Origin: Paenibacillus sp. FSL H7-0331
GTDB lineage: Bacteria; Bacillota; Bacilli; Paenibacillales; NBRC-103111
Direction of reading: 5' to 3'
NCBI RefSeq assembly: GCF_001956045.1
Contig: NZ_MRTH01000001.1
Coordinates: forward strand, 248,001 to 312,000
DNA length: 64,000 nucleotides
Position 1 is the stretch's first letter. Every line of letters begins with the position of its first letter. The position numbers and the translations under genes were made by a program. This document shows, in pieces, positions 36,325-45,785 of this stretch. The notes beneath the pieces are model-generated. The model ran no database searches and was not told the origin of the DNA. It saw only the letters and a list, made by a program, of their open reading frames with translations.

Positions 36325-37155
36325 CTAGCCAAGCTTGGCAACAATACCGAGAATCAATTGCAGAAACTTCGGTTTGACACGCTCGGTCGTTTCCATGACC
36401 TCCTGATGCGATAAAGGCTGATCCAGTATACCAGCAGCCATATTGCTAATGCAGGAAAACCCTAATACTTCAATCCCGGCATGTCGCGCTACTATAACCT
36501 CAGCTACGGTGGACATGCCAACCGCGTCAGCCCCCAGCGTGCGCAGCATACGGATTTCTGCTGGGGTTTCATAGGTAGGTCCGGTTAATCCTGCATACAC
36601 GCCTTCCGGCAGCTTCAGACCCTGCTCTGAGGCGACCTCATGAGCTGTTTGCCGAAGACGGCGGCTATAAGCTTCCGACATATCGGGAAAGCGAACTCCC
36701 AGTTCATTGAAATTAGGTCCGATGAGCGGATTGCGGAATGTAAAGTTGATATGATCCTTAATCACCATCAGATCGCCGACCTCATACGAGGTGTTAACCC
36801 CGCCTGCTGCATTTGTCACGATCAGGGTTTGCACACCCAACTCCTTCATCACCCTGACCGGGAATGAAACCACATCAACCCCGTAGCCCTCATACAGATG
36901 AAAACGTCCCTTCATCAAGAGCACGTGTTTACCGTGAATGGTTCCGAGCAGCAGTTCACCTGCATGCCCTTCGACAGTTGACACCGGAAAATGCGGAATA
37001 TCATGATAAGCAATCACCGTTGCATTCTCTACCAATTCAGCTATTACACCCAGGCCTGACCCAAGGATCAGACCGATTTGCGGTGCAGTTGGATATTGGG
37101 TACGAATATATTGTGCGGCTTCCTTAATGCTCCCGAGCAATGCTTGATCTCCCAT
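36325..37155 (-). CDS. punA: Purine nucleoside phosphorylase
   Basis: This 276-residue enzyme splits inosine and guanosine nucleosides with phosphate. It has LGSGLGVIAE, HFPVSTVEGHAGELL, VTNAAGGVN, GLTGPTYETPAEIRML and DAVGMSTVAEVIVARH, all canonical, with Asn in CISNMAAG for 6-oxopurine recognition. It lies between deoB and the paralogue, as in the Bacillus drm-pupG operon. AGGAGG precedes the ATG. Confidence 0.95.
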   Translation of the reverse strand: MGDQALLGSIKEAAQYIRTQYPTAPQIGLILGSGLGVIAELVENATVIAYHDIPHFPVSTVEGHAGELLLGTIHGKHVLLMKGRFHLYEGYGVDVVSFPVRVMKELGVQTLIVTNAAGGVNTSYEVGDLMVIKDHINFTFRNPLIGPNFNELGVRFPDMSEAYSRRLRQTAHEVASEQGLKLPEGVYAGLTGPTYETPAEIRMLRTLGADAVGMSTVAEVIVARHAGIEVLGFSCISNMAAGILDQPLSHQEVMETTERVKPKFLQLILGIVAKLG

Positions 37156-37216
37156 CGCTTTAAGCCTCCTCTATAATTAATCTGTTCTCGCACGTCCAGC
37201 CTGTATGTAAGGACGA

Positions 37217-38401
37217 CTATTCGTCCGTCTTCAATTCCTGTAAAAAGCTTACCCCGTTACCAGTCGATGCAGTACCAAAATTGTCCGCTACCGTCGCTCC
37301 TAAATCGGCAAAGGTTTGGCGTATGCCAAGCGATCCTCCGTGTTTAAAGCTCGGGCTGTACGCAAGCAGCGGCACGTATTCACGAGTGTGATCTGTTCCT
37401 GCATGAATCGGATCGTTGCCATGATCAGCGGTCAAAATAAGCAGGTCATCTGGTCCGATCTGCTCCATAATGCGCGGCAGCCATTCGTCAAATTCCCGGA
37501 GTGCGTCTGCATAACCAACAGGATCGCGTCGATGACCGTATAAAGAATCAAAATCAACCAGATTCGTAAACAGCAAGCCATGAAATGGCTGCTTGAGCTG
37601 CTCGATTGTTGCTTGTATACCATCCAGATTGCTTTTGGTCGGACGGGAATGCGTGATGCCTTCCCCGGAAAAGATGTCATTGATTTTACCTACAGCGATA
37701 CAATCCAGTCCTGCCTCCTGCAAATAATTAAGAACAGTGGACTGTGGCGGCTTTACCGCGTAGTCATGCCGATTCGGTGTCCGCTTGAAGGCTCCAGGCT
37801 TGCCGATGTAGGGCCGCGCAATCACACGTCCCACAGCGTAAGGCTCCTCCAAGGTCAATCTGCGTGCAATCTCGCATGCTCGGTACAGCTCGTCAAGCGG
37901 AATGATCTCTTCATGCGCAGCAAGCTGAAACACACTGTCCGCAGAGGTGTAGACGATCCAATCTCCGGTTGCCATCTGCTGTTCCCCAAGCTCATCCAAT
38001 ATCTCTGTCCCCGAAGCGGGTTTATTACCAAGTACCTTGCGACCGGTTTCCTGTTCAAAGCGCTCAAGCAATTCATCAGGAAATCCATCCGGGAATACAT
38101 TGAATGGAATGCTCACACGAAGTCCAGTAATTTCCCAATGTCCTGTCATAGTGTCCTTACCGACTGAAGCTTCAGCCATCTTGCCAAAGTAAGCAAGGGG
38201 TTGATCTACGGCGGCTATGCCTTGAATCGGCGCTATGCGGCCAAGTCCCAATTGCTCCAGATGAGGCAAGGCAAAGCCTTGATTACGATCTGCGATATGT
38301 CCTAACGTATGGGCTCCCACATCTCCAAAGGCCACTGCATCTGGAAGCTCTCCTATACCAACACTGTCCAATACGATGATGCAAATACGTTGAAAACTCA
38401 A
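37217..38401 (-). CDS. deoB: Phosphopentomutase
   Basis: This 394-residue alkaline-phosphatase-superfamily enzyme interconverts ribose 1- and 5-phosphates. It begins with [18 protein letters not shown] and has [11 protein letters not shown] (metal and phospho-Thr), the LTADHGNDP site, and [11 protein letters not shown]. The start is TTG at 38401 because GGAGGTGG lies five bases before it; a longer open frame upstream is not homologous. It feeds products of the nucleoside phosphorylases into the pentose pathway. Confidence 0.95.
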   Translation of the reverse strand: MSFQRICIIVLDSVGIGELPDAVAFGDVGAHTLGHIADRNQGFALPHLEQLGLGRIAPIQGIAAVDQPLAYFGKMAEASVGKDTMTGHWEITGLRVSIPFNVFPDGFPDELLERFEQETGRKVLGNKPASGTEILDELGEQQMATGDWIVYTSADSVFQLAAHEEIIPLDELYRACEIARRLTLEEPYAVGRVIARPYIGKPGAFKRTPNRHDYAVKPPQSTVLNYLQEAGLDCIAVGKINDIFSGEGITHSRPTKSNLDGIQATIEQLKQPFHGLLFTNLVDFDSLYGHRRDPVGYADALREFDEWLPRIMEQIGPDDLLILTADHGNDPIHAGTDHTREYVPLLAYSPSFKHGGSLGIRQTFADLGATVADNFGTASTGNGVSFLQELKTDE

Positions 38402-38426
38402 TCCAGCCACCTCCAATAGTGAAAAT

Positions 38427-38459
38427 CCCACCTTTTTGCTATTATCGCAAAACGGTGGG
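38427..38459 (-). terminator. Terminator after the GTPase gene
   Basis: CCCACCGTTTTGC and GCAAAAAGGTGGG pair on the minus strand around GATAATA, followed by ATTTTC. It lies between the GTPase stop and the deoB start. Confidence 0.7.
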
Positions 38460-38474
38460 TCGTTTGCAAAGCAC

Positions 38475-39557
38475 TTATTCAGATATGGAATAATGCAAAT
38501 CTTCCTTAAGCATAGCTTCCGCGACTTCATAGCAGTTATCCAGATAGGATTTGCCTGCCATATAGGTGATACCAAAACCTGCCGTTGCGGAAATAGCTTG
38601 TCCGATAAATGGAATATATTTGGACAGCTGCTGTGCTGCTACGTGGCCGGCCTGCTTTTCCAGTAAATGAATAACCCCTTGGGTCGAAACGGATTTGAGA
38701 ATATTATTGGCTACATTCGCAAGATGCGGATATAGATGCAGCCTCGACTTCAGCTTATCTTCGGACAGATCGAAATTTTTTCTGATCTGCATAAACATCT
38801 TCTGCAAAATGCCGATGTCGATCGCTATATTCAGCCCCGGAATCGGGTTCAGGCCATTTGCAGCGGCTGCAGCGGCCGTCAAGGATATGAACTTTTTACA
38901 AGCTTCTTTTTTTTTCTTCAAAAAATCCAGCGAGTACGCTTTTGCATTGCGTTCCCATTTGGCTCTTTTGGAAGCGGACAGCCTATTCTCAATTTCCTCA
39001 ATCAGTTCCCCGACCCCTTCACCGGTAACACAGCTCGTAAAAATAAGCCTCGTATCCACTCCATAGCGCTGAGCCACCGCTTCGCGAATTTCAGCTTTCA
39101 AGTCGTCTTTTGTTTTGAGTCTCTTCGTATCAAACAGCGTGTCCGAGTAATTTCTCACAAAAATGCACGGCTTTCCTTTTTCTATAATTTTATTAAATAG
39201 CTCATCATCAGCCTGATGAAATTTGCCCGAAAATACGCAAATAAAGAGATCATATTTATCCAGTGTAAATCGCTGCCAATATTCATTAGCCGGGAACTGA
39301 CTCGTTCCAAAACCCGGAAGATCAGTCAATAGCAGCGAATCATCCTCACCCCACACGACGCTTCCTTCTTCAGTTGTTGTATCTGTACGGGTCGACACCT
39401 CGGCCACATTCTCACCGATAATGGCATTGATCAAAGATGATTTGCCGGAGCCTGGCTGACCGAATAAAGCGATGTTGATTTTCGTGTTTTTTTCCTTGCC
39501 CAGCTCATTTATGATTTCTTGTATATTGTTGAACGATGCAGGATTCAGCTCTGTCAA
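38475..39557 (-). CDS. IRG-like GTPase with membrane-associated C-terminus
   Basis: This 360-residue protein has a G domain with [11 protein letters not shown] (G1), a Thr-rich switch ([10 protein letters not shown]), and DLPGFGTS (G3). The G4 box reads VRNYSD rather than NKxD, as seen in interferon-inducible GTPases. The C-terminal half is helical with hydrophobic Gly/Ala-rich stretches ([37 protein letters not shown]), suggesting membrane contact. The start is TTG after GAGGTGA. It sits between xerD and deoB, a place where B. subtilis has no such gene. Confidence 0.85.
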   Translation of the reverse strand: MTELNPASFNNIQEIINELGKEKNTKINIALFGQPGSGKSSLINAIIGENVAEVSTRTDTTTEEGSVVWGEDDSLLLTDLPGFGTSQFPANEYWQRFTLDKYDLFICVFSGKFHQADDELFNKIIEKGKPCIFVRNYSDTLFDTKRLKTKDDLKAEIREAVAQRYGVDTRLIFTSCVTGEGVGELIEEIENRLSASKRAKWERNAKAYSLDFLKKKKEACKKFISLTAAAAAANGLNPIPGLNIAIDIGILQKMFMQIRKNFDLSEDKLKSRLHLYPHLANVANNILKSVSTQGVIHLLEKQAGHVAAQQLSKYIPFIGQAISATAGFGITYMAGKSYLDNCYEVAEAMLKEDLHYSISE

Positions 39558-39655
39558 TTGAAATCACCTCATTCTCATTATGTAGGTTCATTACCCAATC
39601 CTTTAAGATTCGACGTTACACGCTTATATCCTTCGAGTCTGCCGCCAAGATTATA

Positions 39656-39685
39656 CAAAAGGCCACCTAATGGAATAGGCAGCCT
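39656..39685 (-). terminator. Terminator after xerD
   Basis: GGCTGCCT and AGGTGGCC pair on the minus strand around ATTCCATT, followed by TTTTG. It lies 18 bases after the xerD stop. Confidence 0.7.
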
Positions 39686-39702
39686 GCTTTATCAATTATA
39701 CA

Positions 39703-40614
39703 TTATTGCATCTGTTCCTTGCTTTTGGCTCTCGGATGAGCGCGATCGTACACTTCCTTCATTTTATTACGGTTGACCTGCATGTAAATCTGGGTTGTTG
39801 ATATATCCGCATGGCCCAGCATCTCCTGAACAGAACGCAAATCCGCTCCATTTTCCAATAAATGCACCGCAAACGAATGTCTCAAGGTATGAGGTGTAAT
39901 TTCCTTGACGATTTTGGTTTCTGCGGCATACCGCTTAATAATTTTCCAGAAGCCCTGGCGTGTAATTCTCGTACCCAGATGACTAACAAACAAGGCTTGC
40001 TCTTCTTTGGATTGCTTGAGCATCTTCGGTCTCATGATCTTGATAAAAGAGCCAACGAATTCTGCCGCGATGCCTCCAAGCGGAATAATCCGTTCCTTGG
40101 ATGCTTTTCCTACACAGCGGATAAAGCCCACGTCGAGATTCACATTGTCCACATCCAGAGAAATCAGCTCCGAGACCCGAATTCCGGTTGCATACAGCAG
40201 CTCCAGCATCGCTTTATCGCGCATCCCGTTAGGTGTATTCGTCAGTGGGGAGTCCAGCAACGACTCCATCTCCCCAATCGTCAGTACGTTCGGCGCACGC
40301 TTCTCCAGCTTGGGAATTTCCAGCTGCATCGTAGGATCTTGATCAACGATACGCTCGCGCACAAGAAATTGATAAAACGCGCGAATGGACACCACCGTTC
40401 TGGATTGAGTAGCTGTCGCTCGTCCCAGCTGCTTTAAATGCAGCAAATAATTAGCTATATGTAATTTTTTTGTGTCCTTCAATGTCAAAAATCCCTGTTC
40501 ACCAAGATAATCGAGATACTGGGAAATATCTCTTTTATAGGATTCCAATGTATTCTTCGACAGTCCCCGCTCTTCGGACAAAAAATGTACAAAATCATGC
40601 AATTGGTTTTTCAT
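39703..40614 (-). CDS. xerD: Tyrosine recombinase XerD
   Basis: This 303-residue recombinase resolves chromosome dimers at dif. It has the N-terminal core-binding domain (FVHFLSEERGLSKNTLESYKR) and the catalytic residues in ATGIRVSELI (Arg), GKASKERIIPL (Lys), HTLRHSFA (His, Arg) and LGHADISTTQIY (His, Tyr). I start it at 40614, after AGGAAGGGA. It lies between yqzK and the GTPase gene, similar to ripX in B. subtilis. Confidence 0.95.
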   Translation of the reverse strand: MKNQLHDFVHFLSEERGLSKNTLESYKRDISQYLDYLGEQGFLTLKDTKKLHIANYLLHLKQLGRATATQSRTVVSIRAFYQFLVRERIVDQDPTMQLEIPKLEKRAPNVLTIGEMESLLDSPLTNTPNGMRDKAMLELLYATGIRVSELISLDVDNVNLDVGFIRCVGKASKERIIPLGGIAAEFVGSFIKIMRPKMLKQSKEEQALFVSHLGTRITRQGFWKIIKRYAAETKIVKEITPHTLRHSFAVHLLENGADLRSVQEMLGHADISTTQIYMQVNRNKMKEVYDRAHPRAKSKEQMQ

Positions 40615-40714
40615 GCAAAATTCCCTTCCTATTGTCAACCCTATACCACATACTCTTACTGTCTAGAACAAATTCAACATGGAAGATCAGAATCCTTCTT
40701 ATTTTGTCAAAAGC

Positions 40715-40948
40715 TTATTCGCCAAGCCAATAAAACAGCTTCAAGCGCTCACCCATAGGCCCCTGATCCGTTAGCTTGGTATGGTTTTGAAATACCTTCA
40801 CCGATCCGCCGACCGGCTCCTTATACTTCTCCACCGGCTTGATCCATTCGGTCACAAACAGCATCATATGGTACAAAATTGAAGTCAGCACTAAAAAAAA
40901 CAAAATATACTTCCCCCGAATTAACCAGTCGCGAACATAAATGATCAT
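40715..40948 (-). CDS. yqzK: DUF4227 family protein (YqzK)
   Basis: This 77-residue protein has one membrane segment (residues 13-32) and a conserved tail with PVGGSVKVFQ and ERLKLFYWLGE. YqzK lies between fur and xerD in Bacillus, and the same place is seen here. AGGAGG precedes the ATG. The function is unknown. Confidence 0.85.
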   Translation of the reverse strand: MIIYVRDWLIRGKYILFFLVLTSILYHMMLFVTEWIKPVEKYKEPVGGSVKVFQNHTKLTDQGPMGERLKLFYWLGE

Positions 40949-40975
40949 AGGATAACCTCCTGTGAGTTTTATTAG

Positions 40976-41233
40976 GAAGCTTGCTTTGCGTTAGCAAAAT
41001 GAGCATCTAAGTTTTGCAAAGCAAAACTTCTCCTTCTACCTACCACTCTCTTAAAAGTTCGGTGAATGGAAAGCGGAGTGGCCAGTGTGATCTGGAGAAG
41101 CGGAGCGCTCGCCTTTGTTTTCGAATTTCAACCTATACATCATTTATACAATCAGGAAATTCGAAAACAACAGCGATCAGAAGAGCACTCTGGCCGCGCA
41201 GCGGCACTTTATTCACCAAAACTTTCTCACTCT
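40976..41233. repeat. Fold-back repeat region (MITE-like) between yqzK and ald
   Basis: No gene is visible here. AAGTTTTGC-aaa-GCAAAACTT is a perfect palindrome at 41009-41029. Beyond it is a large imperfect inverted repeat: outer arms AAAGTTCGGTGAAT (41054-41067) and ATTCACCAAAACTTT (41211-41225), middle arms GGCCAGTGTG-like and GCACTCTGGCC, and a perfect 13-base core GTTTTCGAATTTC (41117-41129) / GAAATTCGAAAAC (41156-41168). It looks like a small non-coding mobile or dispersed repeat. Confidence 0.65.
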
Positions 41234-41257
41234 CATTTTATGCCTTCCTGTCCACAT

Positions 41258-42412
41258 TTATGTTCCCTTGTCCTGATCACCAGACAGCAGGATATCCAAC
41301 TCTACCCACGGTAGCTTCAAGGCTTCAGCAACTGCAGCATGCGTAACATGCCCCTGGAAAGTATTCACACCCGGTCGCAGCTCAGGATGTACGCGTATCG
41401 CTTCTCCAAGCCCCTTCCCGGCGAGCTCGGAAGCATAAGCCAACGTGACATTCGTCAGCGCCATTGTAGACGTCCTAGGTACGGCTCCAGGCATGTTGGC
41501 CACAGCGTAATGGATAACACCATGCTTGACGTATACAGGATCGCTATGTGTAGTTACCCGATCGATGGTCTCTATGGTACCTCCTTGATCTACAGCCACA
41601 TCGACTATTACCGAGCCCTGCTTCATTTGCTGAACCATTTGCTCGGTAACCAGCTTTGGCGCTCGTGCGCCAGGTATCAGCACAGCACCGATTAACAAGT
41701 CTGCTCTTTTTACAGCGCTCGCAACATTGTAGGGATTGGACATCAGTGTACGGAGTCTTCCTTGAAACACATCATCCAGATAGCGAAGCCGATCTGTACT
41801 GCGGTCGATAATGAGGACATTAGCCCCAAGCCCCATCGCCATCTTGGCCGCATTGGTTCCTACAACCCCTCCACCCAAAATAATGACATCAGCAGGCGGC
41901 ACGCCTGGAACTCCACCCAGCAATATGCCCCTTCCCCCATTTAACCGTTCCAAAAACTGCGCTCCGATCTGAACTGACATCCTTCCTGCTACCTCACTCA
42001 TCGGAGTAAGCAATGGCAAGCTTCCGTTCGTCATCTGGATCGTTTCGTATGCAACTCCGGTTACATGAGACTTAATTAGCGCTTCAGCTAGCCTCGACTC
42101 GGCAGCCAAATGCAAATAGGTAAACAGTAACAAATCCTTTCTAAAGAAACCGTACTCTTCTGGCAATGGCTCCTTGACCTTCATAATCATATCGGCTTGG
42201 CCCCATACATCGGCTGCTTGATCCAGTACTTCTGCACCTTCATTCAAGTAGTCCTGATCCGTAAATCCACTACCCTCGCCGGCCCCTGATTCCATCAGCA
42301 CCCGATGCCCCTGCACATGCAGATAGGCTGCGCCTCCTGGCGTTAACGCGACACGATTTTCGTTATTTTTGATTTCCTTGGGTACCCCTATGATGCTGTG
42401 ATGTCCTGTCAT
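41258..42412 (-). CDS. ald: Alanine dehydrogenase
   Basis: This 384-residue NAD-dependent enzyme converts alanine to pyruvate and ammonia. It begins [19 protein letters not shown] and has [10 protein letters not shown] and TYLHLAAE (substrate Lys and His), the NAD fold [22 protein letters not shown], and AVDQGG. I start it at 42412 since GGAG overlaps an earlier TTG. It lies after the fold-back repeat, opposite in direction to the signal peptidase gene. Confidence 0.96.
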   Translation of the reverse strand: MTGHHSIIGVPKEIKNNENRVALTPGGAAYLHVQGHRVLMESGAGEGSGFTDQDYLNEGAEVLDQAADVWGQADMIMKVKEPLPEEYGFFRKDLLLFTYLHLAAESRLAEALIKSHVTGVAYETIQMTNGSLPLLTPMSEVAGRMSVQIGAQFLERLNGGRGILLGGVPGVPPADVIILGGGVVGTNAAKMAMGLGANVLIIDRSTDRLRYLDDVFQGRLRTLMSNPYNVASAVKRADLLIGAVLIPGARAPKLVTEQMVQQMKQGSVIVDVAVDQGGTIETIDRVTTHSDPVYVKHGVIHYAVANMPGAVPRTSTMALTNVTLAYASELAGKGLGEAIRVHPELRPGVNTFQGHVTHAAVAEALKLPWVELDILLSGDQDKGT

Positions 42413-42590
42413 TGATTCCAACTCCTCTCGAAAGATCAGCCAGCTTATGAAATCCTAATCACCCTAATTTCCCCTATTTGCCCGTCAATTAATCTTATTT
42501 TAAGTGTATTCGCAATCTTTGAAATTGGAGTCTCCAGCGTGTTATACTTTTAATATTCATCATAGCAACCGAAAGGAATTGGCTCTATTT

Positions 42591-43139
42591 ATGAAAAAAA
42601 TAACTTCAGAGCTCCGCAGCTGGGTTAGTTCGATCGGAATAGCTTTTGGTTGTGCAATGTTAATTGGAGTATTTATTATTCAACCGACCAATGTTCTCGG
42701 CCATTCCATGGACCCAACCCTTCATGACGAGCAACGCATCTTCGTTTCCAAAATCTCGCACACCTTGAATCAAGAACCCAAATACGGGGATATCGTCATT
42801 ATTGACAGCCGTGTAGACCGCACACGCAATCTGATTGATGATTTAGCCGAGCATCCCTTAATTACTTTATTTACAGGAAACAGTGACCGCAGCTTTTATA
42901 TTAAACGTGTCATCGGCAAACCAGGTGATGTGCTTGAATTTAAAGACCATAAGGTATTTCGCAATGGGGTCGCATTGGACGAGCCTTACCTGAACGAGCA
43001 AATGAACTATACGTCCGAGCACTCCATCACAGTTCCCGCCAAACACCTTTTTGTCATGGGTGATAACCGCAACAACAGCAAAGACAGTCGCAGCATTGGA
43101 TTTATTCCACTGGACCACGTACTCGGAACCAAAATGTAA
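42591..43139 (+). CDS. Signal peptidase I
   Basis: This 182-residue enzyme cleaves signal peptides at the outer membrane face. It has one N-terminal membrane anchor (residues 14-34), the catalytic Ser in GHSMDPTL, the catalytic Lys in SFYIKRVIGKPGD, and the GDNRNNSKDSRSIGFI box. ATG at 42591 is chosen because the preceding in-frame sequence is not homologous; the ribosome site (AAGGA) is rather distant. Confidence 0.93.
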   Translation: MKKITSELRSWVSSIGIAFGCAMLIGVFIIQPTNVLGHSMDPTLHDEQRIFVSKISHTLNQEPKYGDIVIIDSRVDRTRNLIDDLAEHPLITLFTGNSDRSFYIKRVIGKPGDVLEFKDHKVFRNGVALDEPYLNEQMNYTSEHSITVPAKHLFVMGDNRNNSKDSRSIGFIPLDHVLGTKM

Positions 43140-43153
43140 GAAACTGAAATAAA

Positions 43154-43203
43154 CCGCCAGATGGCGGCAAAAAACCTTCTCACACTTGTGAGAAGGTTTT
43201 GTT
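43154..43203. terminator. Two hairpins between the signal peptidase gene and fur
   Basis: CCGCCA-ga-TGGCGG (43154-43167) is followed by a near-perfect palindrome AAAACCTTCTCACA...TGTGAGAAGGTTTT (43171-43200). The latter has T and A runs on both ends and should stop transcription in both directions. Confidence 0.85.
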
Positions 43204-43208
43204 TGATA

Positions 43209-43658
43209 TTATGAATTGTTTTTGTCACGGCAGCGATGGCAGATACCCTGGAAATCCAATCGATGGTCGAGAACTTTAAAGCGGTACTCGCTCTCCACTC
43301 GCTCTTCCAGCTCTGTCAGCCAGTCTTCCATGATTTCATCCACAGTTCCACACTGCACACAGATTAAATGATGATGATGATGACGATTACTTTCATTACG
43401 AAGATCGTAACGGGCTACTCCGTCACCGAAATTCATTTTTTCAACCACATGCAGTTCACTCAACAATTCAAGTGTGCGATATACGGTTGCAAGGCCGATT
43501 TCAGGCGCCTTGTCTTTGACGAGCATGAACACATCCTCGGCACTAAGATGATCCTCTTCATTTTCCAACAACACACGAACCGTAGCTTCTCGTTGAGGAG
43601 TTAGCTTATAGCCATGTGATTGGAGCTGCTGCTTAATTTTTTCGATGCGAGCTTCCAT
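43209..43658 (-). CDS. fur: Fur-family transcriptional regulator
   Basis: This 149-residue metal-sensing repressor has a winged helix (YKLTPQREATVRVLLE, IGLATVYRTLELLSE), the metal site HHHHHLICVQCGTVDE, and a C-terminal CHRC pair for structural zinc. The gene position next to spoIIM and yqzK/xerD matches fur in Bacillus. The start at 43658 lies close to AGGGGGAGG. Whether it senses iron, or another metal, cannot be fixed from sequence alone, but Fur is most likely. Confidence 0.9.
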   Translation of the reverse strand: MEARIEKIKQQLQSHGYKLTPQREATVRVLLENEEDHLSAEDVFMLVKDKAPEIGLATVYRTLELLSELHVVEKMNFGDGVARYDLRNESNRHHHHHLICVQCGTVDEIMEDWLTELEERVESEYRFKVLDHRLDFQGICHRCRDKNNS

Positions 43659-43764
43659 GTTCCTCCCCCTACGGGTTTTGCGACAACAAAACCTGCTACA
43701 TAAGCTATTGCATCCCGTTATACATAACAAAATAGACCGGGAAATCTGCTGGGCTTCATCTTAT

Positions 43765-43794
43765 ATTATAGGGGGAGGAATGCCGGAAAGTCAA
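43765..43794 (-). promoter_or_regulatory. Sigma-A promoter of fur
   Basis: TTGACT (43789-43794) and TATAAT (43765-43770) are separated by 18 bases on the minus strand, just after the spoIIM stop. Both hexamers are close to consensus, so fur has its own strong start. Confidence 0.8.
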
Positions 43795-43798
43795 ACAT

Positions 43799-44440
43799 TT
43801 ACGGAGTCATCGTAATCAGCATGGGTGTTACCCACTTCATCATAATCGGTGAAACGCTAGCTTCGAACATTGCGACACCCGCCAGTAACAAGCCGGAGAG
43901 TAAAATAGTTCCAGCATAACGCATAAAAGGCTCATAAAACATCCCGTTTCGAACCATCAACCGATTTTTGACCAAATGGATGGAAAAAGCTATTGCAGTC
44001 ACACTGCACACCCATAAAGCAGGTATGACGATCAAATTTTGCGGCGCAATCGATACAAGAGCAAACAAAAGACCCTTCCAGGCAAATTGCCCGACCAGAT
44101 AACTGACGCTGAAGCCGATCAGCACCCCTTTTAAAAAATCAAGGATAAGGATTAATGGCAGCCCGATTACGGACATACCCAGCACCCATATAATTAAAAT
44201 CCACTTCATATGCAAACCGAATGACTGGAGGAATGTAGTTCTGACATCCGCCAAGGCCCCTTGCTCCACCGATGAAAAAAAATTGCCTATGAAGCGCATA
44301 ATCTCCTGCTTTTGCTCCAAAGACAGCGCCCCCGCCATCACGGTTCCGAAAACAACACCTGTAAGAAAAATCACTCCGACAAAAATATACAGCGACAGAT
44401 GCTCTTTCATATAGAGCTCCATTGAACGATTACGGTTCAT
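43799..44440 (-). CDS. spoIIM: Stage II sporulation protein M
   Basis: This 213-residue membrane protein has five hydrophobic segments and matches SpoIIM, part of the SpoIIDMP peptidoglycan-remodelling complex that drives engulfment. Typical segments are YIFVGVIFLTGVVFGTVMAG and VLIGFSVSYLVGQFAWKGLL. I start it at 44440 after AAGGGGGG. It lies between endoQ and fur. Confidence 0.94.
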   Translation of the reverse strand: MNRNRSMELYMKEHLSLYIFVGVIFLTGVVFGTVMAGALSLEQKQEIMRFIGNFFSSVEQGALADVRTTFLQSFGLHMKWILIIWVLGMSVIGLPLILILDFLKGVLIGFSVSYLVGQFAWKGLLFALVSIAPQNLIVIPALWVCSVTAIAFSIHLVKNRLMVRNGMFYEPFMRYAGTILLSGLLLAGVAMFEASVSPIMMKWVTPMLITMTP

Positions 44441-44509
44441 GGTGTTGGCCCCCCTTGCACGTTTATAGTACAAGCATATGAGGAGACAGCATCTGTTATG
44501 ACTAACTGG

Positions 44510-45784
44510 CTAGGATTTATCGGTGTGAACCATTGCCTGAGTATCTACAGCTTTACCACGTGAATGATTCACCACTTTACCGTATTGCCCCCCACCGCCT
44601 GTCTGAAGAGTCAGCTTATCCTCGCGGGCCTGGATGATGAAATCAGCAATATCCTCACCCACCGTCTCCAGCAATTGCTGATGGGTAACATGATGCAATA
44701 CACGCATCTCTGTTCCGAATTGCTCCAATAGCAGATTCAGCTTTCTGGGACCGAGGCCAGGCATATATTCCAAAGGCACCTGATAGTGATAAGGAGGTCG
44801 GCTCGGCGGTTCGGTCATTACATTCTTAGCTGATGAATCTGTCGATGCACTGTCAGCAGCCAGTGAACGATCCGCGATGTCCAGAATACGATCCATCACG
44901 CCGCGTACGACTTTCTTGCTGCCACAAAAGATGCACCGCTCAACAGTCGTTTCCCGCTCATCTAGAATCGTACTGCATGCTGAGCAGTAGGTTCGGTGAT
45001 ACTTGCCAAGACGAGGATTCAGGCCATAATTAGCTAACACAGATCTCCCATCCTGGTTCGCCAAGGCTTTACGCAGCTCTTCAAAATTCGGTTCCGCCAG
45101 CTGCAGCACGTTGTATTCACGACCGATTTTGGCCAAAGAATGTGCATCCGAATTGGTCAGAAACGTATATCGGTCAAGCTCCGATATCACTCCAGCCATG
45201 TCCGAATCAGCGCTTAAGCCCAGCTCAACAGCAGCAATCTTGTCCAGGTCCAGCACATGCTCCATCCGTGTGGAACAGCTACCGTACATGCTTTTATGTG
45301 GAGTGAAGATATGTGCAGGAACCAGCAATCCGCCGCGGCCCACAACTTCATCCTGAAGTACCTTGGCAGGAACATAGATCCGCTGCGAGCTGAGTCCTAC
45401 ATTTTTCATATGCTGGGACATCCAACATGTAAACTCCTGCATCTTAGCCAGTGTTGGCAAATAAGCCAACAAGTGCGCAGTGCCCATACCAGGATCACGA
45501 ATCTCTATCTCACTGCCTAATATGACCGTTGAATGATGGTAGCGAATCCCACCTTCAGCAAGCTCCTCCATTTCGCCTTTATCCAGATAATGCTGCATTT
45601 CCCGCTGAACAGCAGGGGATTGACAGTCGATGATACCTACCATATCCATTCCTTTACGATCAGATGCTTCACGGGCAATGTTATAAAACGTCAGATCCTT
45701 GGACCCGCTAATTTTTACGGCCTGTCCTTCTTCGGTTCGTCCAATATGAATGTGAAGGTCTCCGTAAAACGGTCTCAGTTCCAT
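44510..45784 (-). CDS. Endonuclease Q family protein (PHP domain)
   Basis: This 424-residue protein matches EndoQ/YqxK, which cuts DNA 5' of deaminated or damaged bases. The PHP domain holds FYGDLHIHIGR, the VPAHIFTPHKSMYG segment and TNSDAHSLAKIGREYN with metal-binding His and Asp. A zinc ribbon follows (CSAC/CIFC). A helix-hairpin-helix-like tail lies near MPGLGPRKLNLLL. It directly follows nudF with two bases between. Confidence 0.9.
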   Translation of the reverse strand: MELRPFYGDLHIHIGRTEEGQAVKISGSKDLTFYNIAREASDRKGMDMVGIIDCQSPAVQREMQHYLDKGEMEELAEGGIRYHHSTVILGSEIEIRDPGMGTAHLLAYLPTLAKMQEFTCWMSQHMKNVGLSSQRIYVPAKVLQDEVVGRGGLLVPAHIFTPHKSMYGSCSTRMEHVLDLDKIAAVELGLSADSDMAGVISELDRYTFLTNSDAHSLAKIGREYNVLQLAEPNFEELRKALANQDGRSVLANYGLNPRLGKYHRTYCSACSTILDERETTVERCIFCGSKKVVRGVMDRILDIADRSLAADSASTDSSAKNVMTEPPSRPPYHYQVPLEYMPGLGPRKLNLLLEQFGTEMRVLHHVTHQQLLETVGEDIADFIIQAREDKLTLQTGGGGQYGKVVNHSRGKAVDTQAMVHTDKS

Positions 45785-45785
45785 C

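Noticed and set aside
36325..38401. Purine riboswitch before deoB or punA
   Set aside because: The gaps are short and lack the conserved purine aptamer core.
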